Assembly: GCF_028453695.1 (NCBI RefSeq)
Contig: NC_135775.1
Coordinates: forward strand, 26,012,545 to 26,076,544
Reading direction: 5' to 3'
DNA: 64,000 nucleotides
Source: Augochlora pura
Taxonomy: Eukaryota; Arthropoda; Insecta; Hymenoptera; Halictidae
In this document: positions 49,678 to 55,132 of the stretch, piece by piece
Position numbering within the stretch: the stretch's first letter is position 1
Layout: each line of letters starts with the position of its first letter
Made by a program: the position numbers and the translations under genes
Notes under the pieces: generated by a model
Told to the model about the DNA's origin: nothing
Databases searched by the model: none
What the model saw: the letters and a program-made list of their open reading frames with translations, nothing else

Positions 49678-50142
49678 CTCTCTGTCTCTCTCTTTCTCTC
49701 TATGTTTCTCTCTGTGGCAGCAGACACGTTCGATGTTGACAGAATATTTTCCACTTTTTCTTTTCGTCTTTCGTTAATTCCTTGTTCGAGCCGACCCACG
49801 GTGGTGCGCGGGCCACGTTGAAAGGCGACACGTCCGTCGCCCGTATTAAAAGGATCTCGGTGTCTTGATTACAGAAACTGGGACTTCCCTAATGGCGGTC
49901 CACCTAGGTACCAACCCGCCGCCGCTGCTGCTCCTCTGCCCCTGAGCACGGAATACGAACGACCGCCTCCCTATTACTATCCTGGGCCTGGGTGAGTCTA
50001 TCATTGTCTTTTACCAACCCCCACTGTCGATGGAACAAACCTGATAGCCTGTCGCAAAGACCCCATTAACATTAATCTTGATTGCAATTTGGCTGATTTT
50101 GTGAATATCTCTCGTGACAGTGCTCCCTACGCAAAAGTTTAA
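3043..50142 (+). CDS. prom: Prominin-like five-transmembrane glycoprotein
   Basis: Sixteen coding exons join in phase: 3043-3577, 40224-40485, 41018-41370, 41782-41903, 42007-42030, 43215-43510, 43573-43722, 43824-44039, 44111-44666, 44762-44920, 44994-45115, 46261-46311, 47091-47249, 47672-47761, 49875-49991 and 50121-50142. With all of them and the first ATG the product is about 1077 residues; human prominin-1 is about 865, and most of the excess is the N-terminal extension and the tail. Seen in the sequence: a signal peptide, TM1 followed by the prominin-type cysteine cluster (CCCRCAGHCG), TM2, a long N-glycosylatable loop, TM3 and TM4, a second long loop, TM5 and a cytoplasmic tail. Prominins are cholesterol-binding proteins of plasma-membrane protrusions; in flies prominin organises photoreceptor microvilli. 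The family call is firm. The start codon, the last exon and the use of the optional exons are inferred. Confidence 0.9.
7938..7966. repeat. (GA)n microsatellite
   Basis: An almost pure GA run with one GG interruption, inside prominin intron 1. Confidence 0.9.
8958..8978. repeat. (CT)n microsatellite
   Basis: A pure CT run of about ten units inside prominin intron 1. Confidence 0.9.
11034..11073. repeat. (CT)n microsatellite
   Basis: A CT run of about 40 bases with a single CC interruption, inside prominin intron 1. Confidence 0.9.
12185..12221. repeat. (CT)n microsatellite
   Basis: A pure CT run of about 18 units inside prominin intron 1. A shorter CT-rich stretch follows at about 12330-12350. 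Confidence 0.9.
13858..13898. repeat. (CT)n microsatellite
   Basis: A CT run with some TTT interruptions towards its 3' end, inside prominin intron 1. Confidence 0.85.
16237..16238 (+). other. Candidate ratchet (recursive) splice point in intron 1
   Basis: A pyrimidine-rich tract runs into TTTTCACAG and is followed at once by GTAATC, so a 3' splice site is fused to a possible 5' splice site with no exon between. It lies about 12.7 kb into the intron. The donor half lacks the preferred G at +5, so confidence is low. Confidence 0.3.
16359..16585. mobile_element. Possible TTAA-flanked MITE
   Basis: The left end reads TTAACCCCTTATATTGCATT and the right end reads AATGCAAAGGGTTAA. Both carry TTAA followed by a CCC-T end, and both have GCATT inside, but the inverted repeat is imperfect. 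The interior is AT-rich and non-coding. It is a weaker candidate than 36388-36674. Confidence 0.35.
16701..16800. other. Assembly gap (100 N)
   Basis: Exactly 100 N, inside prominin intron 1. True size and content are unknown. Confidence 0.98.
19658..19873. mobile_element. TTAA-flanked MITE-like element (216 bp)
   Basis: The left end TTAACCCCTTCCCGTGCC is mirrored by the right end GTACGGGGAGGGGTTAA, with a few mismatches over about 24 bases. The flanks are TTAA, as for piggyBac-class elements. A further pair of TTAACCCTTTG (19580) and CAAAAGGTTAA (ending 19943) surrounds it and may be the ends of an older element into which it inserted. Confidence 0.5.
21290..21660. repeat. Degenerate AT-rich tandem repeat block
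   Basis: Variants of 'aatctttgagaattttaatctt' recur about every 20-25 bases through this stretch. Copies are diverged and no coding potential is visible. Confidence 0.6.
25487..25860. repeat. Diverged tandem duplication (2 copies)
   Basis: Copy A (25487-25652) and copy B (25653-25860) share the same order of segments: GTGCACTTTTT, ATCGATGC, AATATAGAAAATTAT (A: AAATAGAAAATTAT), a common CGAAGAAATATTTCAG, GTGTTTTCGCC and AATTGCATAAA. Copy B has about 45 extra bases near its end. No conserved frame is seen. Confidence 0.75.
27342..27425. repeat. (GA)n microsatellite and purine-rich stretch
   Basis: A GA run of about 24 bases followed by 60 bases of degenerate GA/GAAA sequence, inside prominin intron 1. 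Confidence 0.85.
28344..28401. repeat. (GC)n-(GT)n microsatellite
   Basis: About ten bases of alternating GC run directly into about 48 bases of GT. Both are alternating purine-pyrimidine, the kind of sequence that can adopt Z-DNA. Confidence 0.9.
28871..28872 (+). other. Candidate ratchet (recursive) splice point in intron 1
   Basis: A strong tract of about 35 pyrimidine-rich bases ends in CCCGTCGCAG and is followed at once by GTGATC. The acceptor half is good. The donor half is weak at +5 and +6. Confidence 0.25.
29988..30016. repeat. (CT)n microsatellite
   Basis: A CT run inside prominin intron 1. A second TCTGTC-type run lies at about 30080-30103. Confidence 0.85.
35343..35360. other. 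Perfect 18-bp palindrome
   Basis: GCACCGTTGCAACGGTGC reads the same on both strands. It could be a dimeric binding site or a chance palindrome; no function can be assigned. Confidence 0.6.
35599..35659. mobile_element. Short TTAACCC...GGGTTAA inverted-repeat element (61 bp)
   Basis: TTAACCCTTT at the left and AAAGGGTTAA at the right form a perfect 10-bp inverted repeat including TTAA. It may be an internally deleted MITE of the type seen complete at 36388-36674, or a chance match. Confidence 0.4.
35767..35985. repeat. 29-bp minisatellite, 7 full units
   Basis: AAAGTC starts units at 35767, 35795, 35824, 35853, 35882, 35911, 35940 and 35969, so the spacing is 28 once and then 29 each time. 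Most units contain the palindrome TATCTATAGATA followed by TAATTATTT or TAGTTAAAT. The array is AT-rich in CpG-rich surroundings. Confidence 0.9.
36388..36674. mobile_element. piggyBac-type MITE, copy 1 (287 bp)
   Basis: The left end TTAACCCTTTCGATACGAG and the right end CTCGTATCGAAAGGGTTAA are exact reverse complements over 19 bases. Taking TTAA as the target duplication, the element starts CCC and ends GGG, which is the piggyBac signature. The interior is non-coding with an A-rich centre. A related copy lies at 48460-48753. Confidence 0.85.
36691..36709. repeat. Poly(G) run of 19
   Basis: Nineteen consecutive G lie 17 bases beyond the right end of MITE copy 1. The length is prone to sequencing error, so it may be mis-sized. 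Confidence 0.8.
38040..38226. repeat. AT-rich degenerate repeat-like stretch
   Basis: Recurring 'ttaaatattc', 'tttttaaat' and 'attctaatc' motifs resemble the block at 21290-21660. No gene is visible. Confidence 0.35.
38227..38418. mobile_element. TTAA-type MITE-like element (about 192 bp)
   Basis: The left end AACCCTTTGAACTCCAG matches the reverse complement of the right end (AACCCTTTGCACTCGAG) at 15 of 17 positions. The left flank is TTAA; the right one reads TTCA, as if mutated. The interior is AT-rich and non-coding. Confidence 0.5.
39266..39487 (+). mobile_element. Short poly(A)-tailed retro-insertion with 21-bp target duplication
   Basis: A 21-bp direct repeat, perfect in both copies (39266-39286 and 39467-39487, both containing TTATCCTTATTCCTTTCA), flanks about 180 bases that end in AATAAAAAAAAAAAA. 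A long exact duplication plus a poly(A) tail at one end is the mark of L1-type target-primed reverse transcription. The insert (39287-39466) could be a SINE, the 3' end of a truncated LINE or a fragment of a cellular transcript. I recognise no protein or tRNA-like promoter in it. Confidence 0.85.
40224..40485 (+). CDS. prom: Prominin exon 2: end of ectodomain, TM1, cysteine cluster, start of TM2
   Basis: The acceptor TGTTGCAG precedes it and the phase-1 junction gives Gly. The frame has a segment rich in Trp/Tyr before the membrane, TM1 (GLAGLALIGLLLAAILPCVGLFF), the cytosolic CCCRCAGHCG cluster and KKVMLSMVLIGVATIIL, the first part of TM2. The donor is CT/GTGAGT, phase 2. Confidence 0.93.
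40556..40735. mobile_element. Possible TTAA-flanked MITE in prominin intron 2
   Basis: TTAACCCCTTGCACTATGG at the left resembles the reverse complement of the right end (TTAAACCACTCGCACGATAA). The same TTAACCCCTTGCACTA end occurs at 48874 reading leftward. It occupies about a third of the 532-bp intron 40486-41017, and nothing else is seen there. Confidence 0.4.
41018..41370 (+). CDS. prom: Prominin exon 3: end of TM2 and first part of loop 1
   Basis: The acceptor ACATTGCAG gives LFGVVCAFVTNEYMQEG, completing TM2. The rest is extracellular, helical and heptad-like, with sequons NAT, NLS, NIT and NAS. The donor is G/GTACTC, phase 1. Intron 41371-41781 (411 bp) after it shows nothing recognisable. 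Confidence 0.93.
41782..41903 (+). CDS. prom: Prominin exon 4: loop 1 with two cysteines
   Basis: The acceptor CCCCGTTGCAG leads into AVRSVRIKLLHTLSDCKTQQ and on to the FDK end. The pair DC...QQC is placed like the conserved cysteines of prominin loop 1. The exon ends in phase 0 at AAG/GTAAAC. Confidence 0.9.
42007..42030 (+). CDS. prom: Prominin exon 5: 24-nt microexon
   Basis: ACACGCATGCAG, then eight codons (YMDRYFPK), then GTATGA. It starts and ends in phase 0, so it can be included or skipped without changing the frame. It lies just before the LPDVSSAL segment, which aligns with the LPDV segment of vertebrate prominin loop 1. Inclusion is inferred from splice signals only. Confidence 0.7.
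42031..43214 (+). other. prom: Prominin intron 5, no further exon supported
   Basis: I looked for other phase-0 cassette exons here. The best acceptor/donor pair (42397 to the GTAAGT after 42485) contains an in-frame TGA, so I reject it. No repeat of note is present. Confidence 0.6.
43215..43510 (+). CDS. prom: Prominin exon 6: second half of loop 1
   Basis: The acceptor TCTTTTACAG leads to LPDVSSALYNITQLMKGN and on through a helical segment to AWNAIDQYSPY. Sequons include NIT and NQT. This part aligns in type with the human LPDVKSALNNLT region just before TM3. The donor is AG/GTAGGC, phase 2. Confidence 0.93.
43573..43722 (+). CDS. prom: Prominin exon 7: TM3
   Basis: The exon encodes RYYLGFGISGILLTVLMCLT and on through FGLFCGICGKRPDGYGDDFC, which is TM3 followed by the CG-x-C-G cysteine motif. 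The donor is AT/GTAAGA, phase 2. Confidence 0.93.
43824..44039 (+). CDS. prom: Prominin exon 8: TM4 and start of loop 2
   Basis: AVWTIFLLTSVLMVITVLHM continues into VIGVLVERAICEPL, which is TM4, with the conserved C-x-P-L after it. The exon ends in phase 2 at AC/GTAAGT. Confidence 0.93.
44111..44666 (+). CDS. prom: Prominin exon 9: main part of loop 2
   Basis: This is the longest internal exon, with 185 codons of extracellular helical sequence. It starts at TKCHMNETLYKVLKLQYLFD, carries sequons NET, NNT, NIT, NLT and NHS, and ends at EYVKI/GTAAAT, phase 0. Confidence 0.94.
44762..44920 (+). CDS. prom: Prominin exon 10: end of loop 2
   Basis: The frame LATKFGHSFLSQVDQFLEHV leads to GRCAPVANAYDAALVAGCNK, with the paired cysteines (RCAP...GCNK) typical of the segment before TM5. 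The exon is 53 codons, phase 0 at both ends. Confidence 0.94.
44994..45115 (+). CDS. prom: Prominin exon 11: TM5 and start of cytoplasmic tail
   Basis: NGFWASVGWCLILFIPTIVL and CVKLSALYQK form TM5. SDPYPGPLVEA starts the tail. The donor is GC/GTAAGT, phase 2. Confidence 0.93.
46261..46311 (+). CDS. prom: Prominin tail exon 12 (51 nt, symmetric, possibly alternative)
   Basis: The acceptor CGCTCCGTTCCAG is followed by EYLYDAYADRDNIPLA and CA/GTAAGT. It is phase 2 at both ends with no stop. The sequence is rich in Tyr and acidic residues, as prominin tails often are. It may be constitutive or a cassette. Confidence 0.75.
47091..47249 (+). CDS. prom: Prominin tail exon 13
   Basis: The acceptor TTTTTCGTTGCAG is followed by VHDKKYASHSRHHPSAYVES and a His/Ser/Tyr-rich frame to SRYSDLAPK. 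The exon is 159 nt, phase 2 at both ends, with donor AA/GTAAGT. Intron 46312-47090 before it is featureless. Confidence 0.85.
47672..47761 (+). CDS. prom: Prominin tail exon 14 (90 nt, symmetric, possibly alternative)
   Basis: The acceptor CTGGTTTCTTTACAG is followed by STPACRSHAPTAPSETEPHN and RLFSVTIEA, then CA/GTAAGT. It is phase 2 at both ends with no stop. It is rich in Pro/Ser/Thr and unlike its neighbours, so it is a likely cassette. Confidence 0.6.
48374..48874. mobile_element. Older TTAA-type MITE split by copy 2
   Basis: The outer ends TTAGCCCCTTGCCCTG (48374) and TAGTGCAAGGGGTTAA (ending 48874) are imperfect inverted repeats. The complete MITE 48460-48753 sits between them. The right arm contains CGAGTAAAGACTGG, close to CGAGTAAAGACTGT inside copy 2, so outer and inner elements are probably relatives. 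Confidence 0.5.
48460..48753. mobile_element. piggyBac-type MITE, copy 2 (294 bp)
   Basis: The ends TTAACCCTTTCGGTACGAG and CTCGTGCCGAAAGGGTTAA are inverted repeats with one mismatch in 19. Inside, GCCGTGACA, an A-rich centre and GGCGAATATATCTAGCGC match the same positions of copy 1 (36388-36674). Copy 2 has extra repeats of 'aatattaagaga' in its centre (about 48600-48675). Confidence 0.85.
49182..49238 (+). other. prom: Recursive-splicing-type exon (57 nt) in prominin intron 14
   Basis: A good 3' splice site (CTTTTTCTCCCGGTTATTTCCAG ends at 49181; only its last bases matter) is followed with no gap by GTGAGT, and 57 bases later by a strong donor CAC/GTAAGT at 49239. This is the layout of a recursive-splicing exon: the downstream donor defines it, then the GTGAGT regenerated at its start removes it. 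If kept, phase-2 entry gives AAG or CAG and then TGA, so the tail would stop at once. Confidence 0.5.
49625..49705. repeat. (CT)n microsatellite
   Basis: About 50 bases of pure CT followed by interrupted CT/TCTG repeats, in prominin intron 14. Confidence 0.9.
49875..49991 (+). CDS. prom: Prominin tail exon 15, proline/tyrosine-rich
   Basis: The acceptor TCTTGATTACAG is followed by NWDFPNGGPPRYQPAAAAAP and then PPPYYYPGP. The exon is 117 nt, phase 2 at both ends, with donor GG/GTGAGT. The PPPYYY stretch contains a PPxY motif, a possible WW-domain ligand (inference). Confidence 0.85.
50121..50142 (+). CDS. prom: Prominin terminal coding exon (best candidate)
   Basis: The next acceptor after exon 15, ATCTCTCGTGACAG ending at 50120, gives in phase GAPYAKV and TAA (50140-50142). 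The intron would be 129 bp. A second usable acceptor (GATTTTTTTCCAG ending at 50776) gives GDRN and TAG at 50787-50789. The two could be alternative last exons. Confidence 0.5.
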
Positions 50143-50922
50143 ATTGTTTGTAATTTTCAAAATTGAATCTGCTGTTTAGTTTGTTTTAAGCCCTAAAATA
50201 TTGTGTTCCATTGACAGTGCATCGTTACAGAGTCGGCTTAGAAGACTCGTTACATTAGATAGTGAGAGTTTAGAAGTACTATTACCCCTGGCAGAAAATG
50301 TTTGATCGTGAACACGATTGTTGATAAAATACCATTTTGATCGAACATCGAAAACAGTATAAAAACGTAAGAACAGAATTACCAAAAAGATTTTCGTCAA
50401 TTCAACGCGACAATTGAATCTTTGCACTTTGAACCTTTAAATCAGAATTTAATTGTTTCGTTCCATTTCGTTCCTGGTCAATACTTGGTCCTATCTCACA
50501 GTAAAATACACACACATGCACACAGAGCTCGTCACAATTAATTTTCTATCAGTATTTCTAGCATTATTCAAACAAAGACAATCGAGAAGTGACCAAAAGC
50601 AATCGCGGCTGGTTGGACCGAATTTTCGATTCGCGAGATCGAACACCTTTTGCCAGGGGCGCAGCAACGTTCTGTATTTTCTCAAACGCTAAATAATCCT
50701 GAACTTTTCTAAAGTGCTCGTGGACCAGGCAGGAGAAATGTGAAACGCGGTGGAATGTCGAAAGATTTTTTTCCAGGGACAGAAATTAGGAAACAAGTGC
50801 CGTGGCATGCACAAAGGTAGCGCTGAGTAGCGTGGCTACCCACAGTCTCACCCGCAGTTACAAAAGGACGCTCAAAAAGAAAGAGAAATCCGGATGCAAG
50901 CGAGACTATGTTTAAATAAATG

Positions 50923-50942
50923 AGAGAGAGAGAGAGAGAGAG
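50923..50942. repeat. (GA)n microsatellite
   Basis: A pure GA run followed by an A tract, downstream of the prominin stop. Confidence 0.9.
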
Positions 50943-53302
50943 AAAAAAAAATGAAAGAAAAGAAATGATAAAAATGGTCGCGTGCATTCCCGGTGAGCGT
51001 GCCACGGACCGTGCGAACGGAGCGAATTTTAAATTCAGTTTAAAGACCAACTTTGATACAGACTGAGGTAGGCTAAAGAAAAAAAAAAAAACAAAATGAA
51101 AAATCAGATGGATCCTTCGGCGAGCGCGAGTAGTGTGAGCCTATGCGTGTGCGATTTTTATTCTACGTTCTACCCTGTTTCTATTATTAGTATTATTTAA
51201 CGAAAATCCGAGTGCGAGAGTTGCGTGAAAAATAGAAATGAAGAAAGAGAGAGAAAGAAAGAGTGAGTGAGAAAGAGTGTGATTTTTCACGTCGAATAGC
51301 CTCGACACCACCGTATCTTTCCACGACGTTCTCCGTTTATTTTACTCTTCGTTTTTATCGATTGACTGATCTTCGCCGTTTTTTTGTTCCTTTACTGACG
51401 AAAATTCCCGAGTATTATTTCCCCGAATCGACGATTCTCGCAGATCCCCACGTTCTCCTATCCAGCCAAGAGAGTACAGTTTAGTACAGAGCACTAAAAA
51501 TCAAAGACTATCTCACTGCGCACACGAAGCTCTCGTTGGATCCACCGAGAGTCTCGAAAGGCACCCGCCCTCCTTCTTTGGTTCTAGTTTAAACGAGCCT
51601 TTTTTCGTCGACACCAGCACACGAAGCTGCCACACAACAACCCCCCTTCGACACTGTACTCTCTCTCCCTTCTCCTGTCCAGTATTAAGTTTCGACTGGT
51701 TCCTTGAAACGATTCGTTGATAAACGCGTGTACATTCAGCCGCTTGTGTCTTATCGATTACCACCACCCCTCCCCCCGTGTTACTGGTTTTTATCCGTGA
51801 AACTATACCTTATCGGAGCAATAACGACACGGTCGGCAGAGACCGATTAGGATCGACAGTAAGACCGTAGACCGGACGCTCGCGCGATCGAAGGATCAAC
51901 GTTCGATCCTCTAGCATTTAGATACCGTTTATTTTGTAAAGCGTTCACCGTTCCGCTGGACCACCATCGATATTCCCCGTTGAAAAATCGACTCCGCTCT
52001 GTCAACGAATCCCTCCTCCTCCGGCTATTTTACGAGGTCTAACCCCGGAGTCGTTCTCTCTCTTATTCTGTCTATCGGTCCCGGAACGGCGATCGCTGAT
52101 TCTCAGTGTCTTGCGAGATCGCGGGACAGACCTAGCTTTCGCGCGTCTGTCGTCGATAGATCATTTTTTCCGTAGACTTCTGTTCGCGTCGAATGATACT
52201 GCCGTTCTTGAGAGACTAGAACCCCTCGTTGCCGACTACCGGTTTCACGTCGATCGAGGCAAATCCGGCAGCCGTTTTGCGAGTCGTTTTCGGCTTCCGA
52301 GAACCCTTGAGCACCGATCAACGCCATATTTAAATGCCAAACGACGTTCTCCGCGCGGTCCACGGGAATAGAAAGAGTCCCGTGGACCACCGTAATCGAC
52401 CTTTGCTCCCTCGGAGCCCGCGGTGACCAGATTCCACGATCGACCTTCGCGCGCTGTTCGAATAGAAATCCCAAATAGCATACTTAAATCATTAGCAAGA
52501 GTCTCTTCGAATTCTTGCGAAACGAATTTCCAGTTCGATGGAACAAAATGGGAATTGTTTCTTCGGCCAAGTGTCGTCGTTCGAGCGCGAAGGCTTCGAT
52601 GTTCCGTTAGAACGAATGAATCGATGGTGGAGGCTGGTCTCTCGGAAAAGGTCGCCGCTACGAAATACTCTATGTATATGGTTCTTTAAGTAGACGTTTT
52701 TCTTACTATTAAACTTTACCGTGTAACTCGCCGTGAGCCCTTGGAGAGAGGACGTTCCCGCGTCGCATAGCGGTTCCAAGCGTGCACGTGTCTACGCGAC
52801 GCGCGAACCAAGAATCGAAAGTGCAACATCCGTTTTTGAGCATCCTGACGCGTCGGAAGATGGTTTCCAAGATCTTCTACCAGCGGAGCAGAGCCGGGCA
52901 ACGATCGATCTTCGATCGAGGGTACGCAATTTTATCGATCCGACCACGATCTGATAGAATCGAATTATTTCGATCGTCCGGCGACGATGAAACATACGCG
53001 TTTCGATCGTCGGTCTACGCGACGAGATACTCTATTCAATCATCGTATCGAATCAGTGTCGAGAAAATTGTGAACCCGATGATCGGACACGATCGATAAT
53101 CAAGCGATCACTGCCGTAGAGAATCTGTTCGACACACGGTCGCTGCCATTACGGCAGCGTGTTTTAACGTTCAACACACTTACACTGTACGGTAGATTAC
53201 GCCGCCCATGCTGACACGGTCTGCGATCGACCGCTTAGCAGATTGCCAAAACAAAAAAAAAATGATAAAAATGTGTTTGGAGAAAAGCGCAAAAAAAGAA
53301 AA

Positions 53303-53350
53303 GAGAGTGAGAGAAGAGAGAAAGAGAGAGAGAGAGAGAGAAAGAAAAAG
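53303..53350. repeat. (GA)n microsatellite
   Basis: A GA-rich run with AAAG interruptions at the edges. Confidence 0.85.
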
Positions 53351-53495
53351 AGTACTTCCCTCGTATATTGTATCGACACGTGGGAGCACACGACAGTTCG
53401 TTGCGGTGTTTTTTCTAAGGAGGATTAAAGGAGTATGTGAGATCGGCGTGAGAGGAAACATAGCTCGTAGAGTGAATGCTAGATAGAGAACAAAA

Positions 53496-53523
53496 GAGAG
53501 AGAGAGAGAGAGAGTGAGAGAGC
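53496..53523. repeat. (GA)n microsatellite
   Basis: A GA run of about 14 units with one T interruption. Confidence 0.85.
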
Positions 53524-53658
53524 CTGTGCGCGCGTGGAGATGATGATTTCCGCTCTATCATTATCGTATTTACATACAATGTCTAGCATAGTGAAAAGTA
53601 AGCTACGTTTTTAGCGTTAAGCGTCGACGTTCAAAACGGACACGCAAAAGAACAGTAT

Positions 53659-53690
<32 letters not shown>

Positions 53691-53692
53691 GG
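53659..53692. repeat. (GTC)n trinucleotide repeat
   Basis: About ten GTC/GCC units. The minus-strand frame through it reads as poly-Asp, but its surroundings are not coding. Confidence 0.85.
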
Positions 53693-54867
53693 GACCCGAG
53701 GAACCGTTCTCCCGTTTCTTCGTTCCCCTAATCTCCCCCCCAGTTTCTCCGTTCTCGAGGATCGTTTCTCCGCGCCCGGAAGAAGAGACCCGCGGAAGAG
53801 GAATACCATCTTCAAGATCCATCTGCGCAGGACCCAGAACGCATAAGCCGGAGAACGAGTGCCGACCGACGGTGGTCCGAAGCTATACGCGGACTGTGAA
53901 AATTTCGAATCTCGCGTGCCACTATTGTCACCGCGAAAACCCTCTTCTGGTGCTATTTTTATAAAGATGGTGGTCGGCGACTGGCACTCCTTCTTCGCGC
54001 CGACTATGCGGCGTCTCCGGCTCGAACAGGACTCGGAGTGCTGGGACGAAGGACTCTTTTTACAGCTTTCCGTGCGAGACCGAGTGACACGTGTCAACGA
54101 TTCGTCCTTTGCGGGGTGGACGTTGAGATTGGACAGGGCATGTGTCGCGTTCGTGGAATCTTGTTCGATAATCTAGAGAACAACTCGGGGTGAAAAGAGC
54201 AACTCAACGACAATTCGCCTAATCCTAATGGTCGAACATGGTTCTACGAACGCCGAATGCTCGTACGGTCACCCTGGTTTCAGCCAGCGGTGGTCGGAGT
54301 TTCGCCCTAATTCTAAGGAGGAACATTCAGTTTCCAGAACTATAAAAGCTTACCAAATAGTCGCGAATGTTTTGAAAGAATAGCGCGAGAGATATTTTCC
54401 AAGAGGTTTTTCGAACGGCGTAGCGTTCTCACAGAGGTCTAATAAGATTGCGTTTCGATGGCTCCGGCTACCGATGGTTGAGGACACGAGAGTTTCGTAT
54501 AGGTTCAGCGACGCACGCACGTTTCCGTTTCGAGGGTTCTCCTTAAATTCTCTGCTCAATAACTCGGAGCGCCCATGACGTTCGAGCCGAGCGTTCTTCG
54601 TCGTCGTTTCTTTCGCTGGATCTTCAGCAGCCATTCCACCGGAAACGCGGATTCTTGGAACATCGCGAGCGCGCGTCGTTCTACGGACGTTTCAATCCAA
54701 GAATAACGTTTCCGTTTTCTGAAGAACGTCGGATAATATAGAGATATGTGTATGTATTTCGATCGGAAAATGTGCAAGTACGCGAACGTGGTGTACACCG
54801 CCATCGACTATGGTGTTTTTACGATTCACCGTTTGTGTTTTGTTAAAATTAATTATTATTGATATTA

Positions 54868-54903
54868 CGATGATTATTATTATTATTATTATATTATTAT
54901 TAT
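54868..54903. repeat. (ATT)n microsatellite
   Basis: About eleven ATT units, at the border between the GC-rich left part and the AT-rich right part of the window. Confidence 0.9.
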
Positions 54904-55132
54904 AAAATGAGTGTATCACAGTTTAAATATATCTATTTTATATTAAATCATCAAACGGCCGCCGCGAACTGCACGACTACTAAGTCGTCGTTCCGATCAT
55001 GGAAATCATTGGGTGTCCGGGCTCGCGCGCGCGAAACGCATTAACAATGTCAAATTGTTTGCTCGGCAGATAAGGCCACTCGTGGTTCGATACAATTAAC
55101 GATAACGCCCACTTTAGAACCTCTTCGAATCG

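Larger units (their letters stand above)
50143..54950 (+). other. Non-coding stretch, probably prominin 3' UTR and convergent spacer
   Basis: No family-like frame is seen on either strand. It carries several simple repeats and an AATAAA at 50915-50920. The stretch is about 4.8 kb, and how much of it is transcribed as 3' UTR cannot be settled from sequence. Open frames such as 52111-52371 (plus) and 53603-54097 (minus) are low complexity. Confidence 0.5.

Noticed and set aside
52111..52371. 86-codon frame after a TTCTCAG acceptor-like site downstream of prominin
   Set aside because: It can be entered in phase from exon 15, but two nearer acceptors exist and the product has no tail-like or family features.
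53603..54097. Minus-strand frame with a poly-Asp run
   Set aside because: The Asp run is a (GTC)n microsatellite, and the rest of the frame is Arg/Ser/Pro-rich with no family resemblance.
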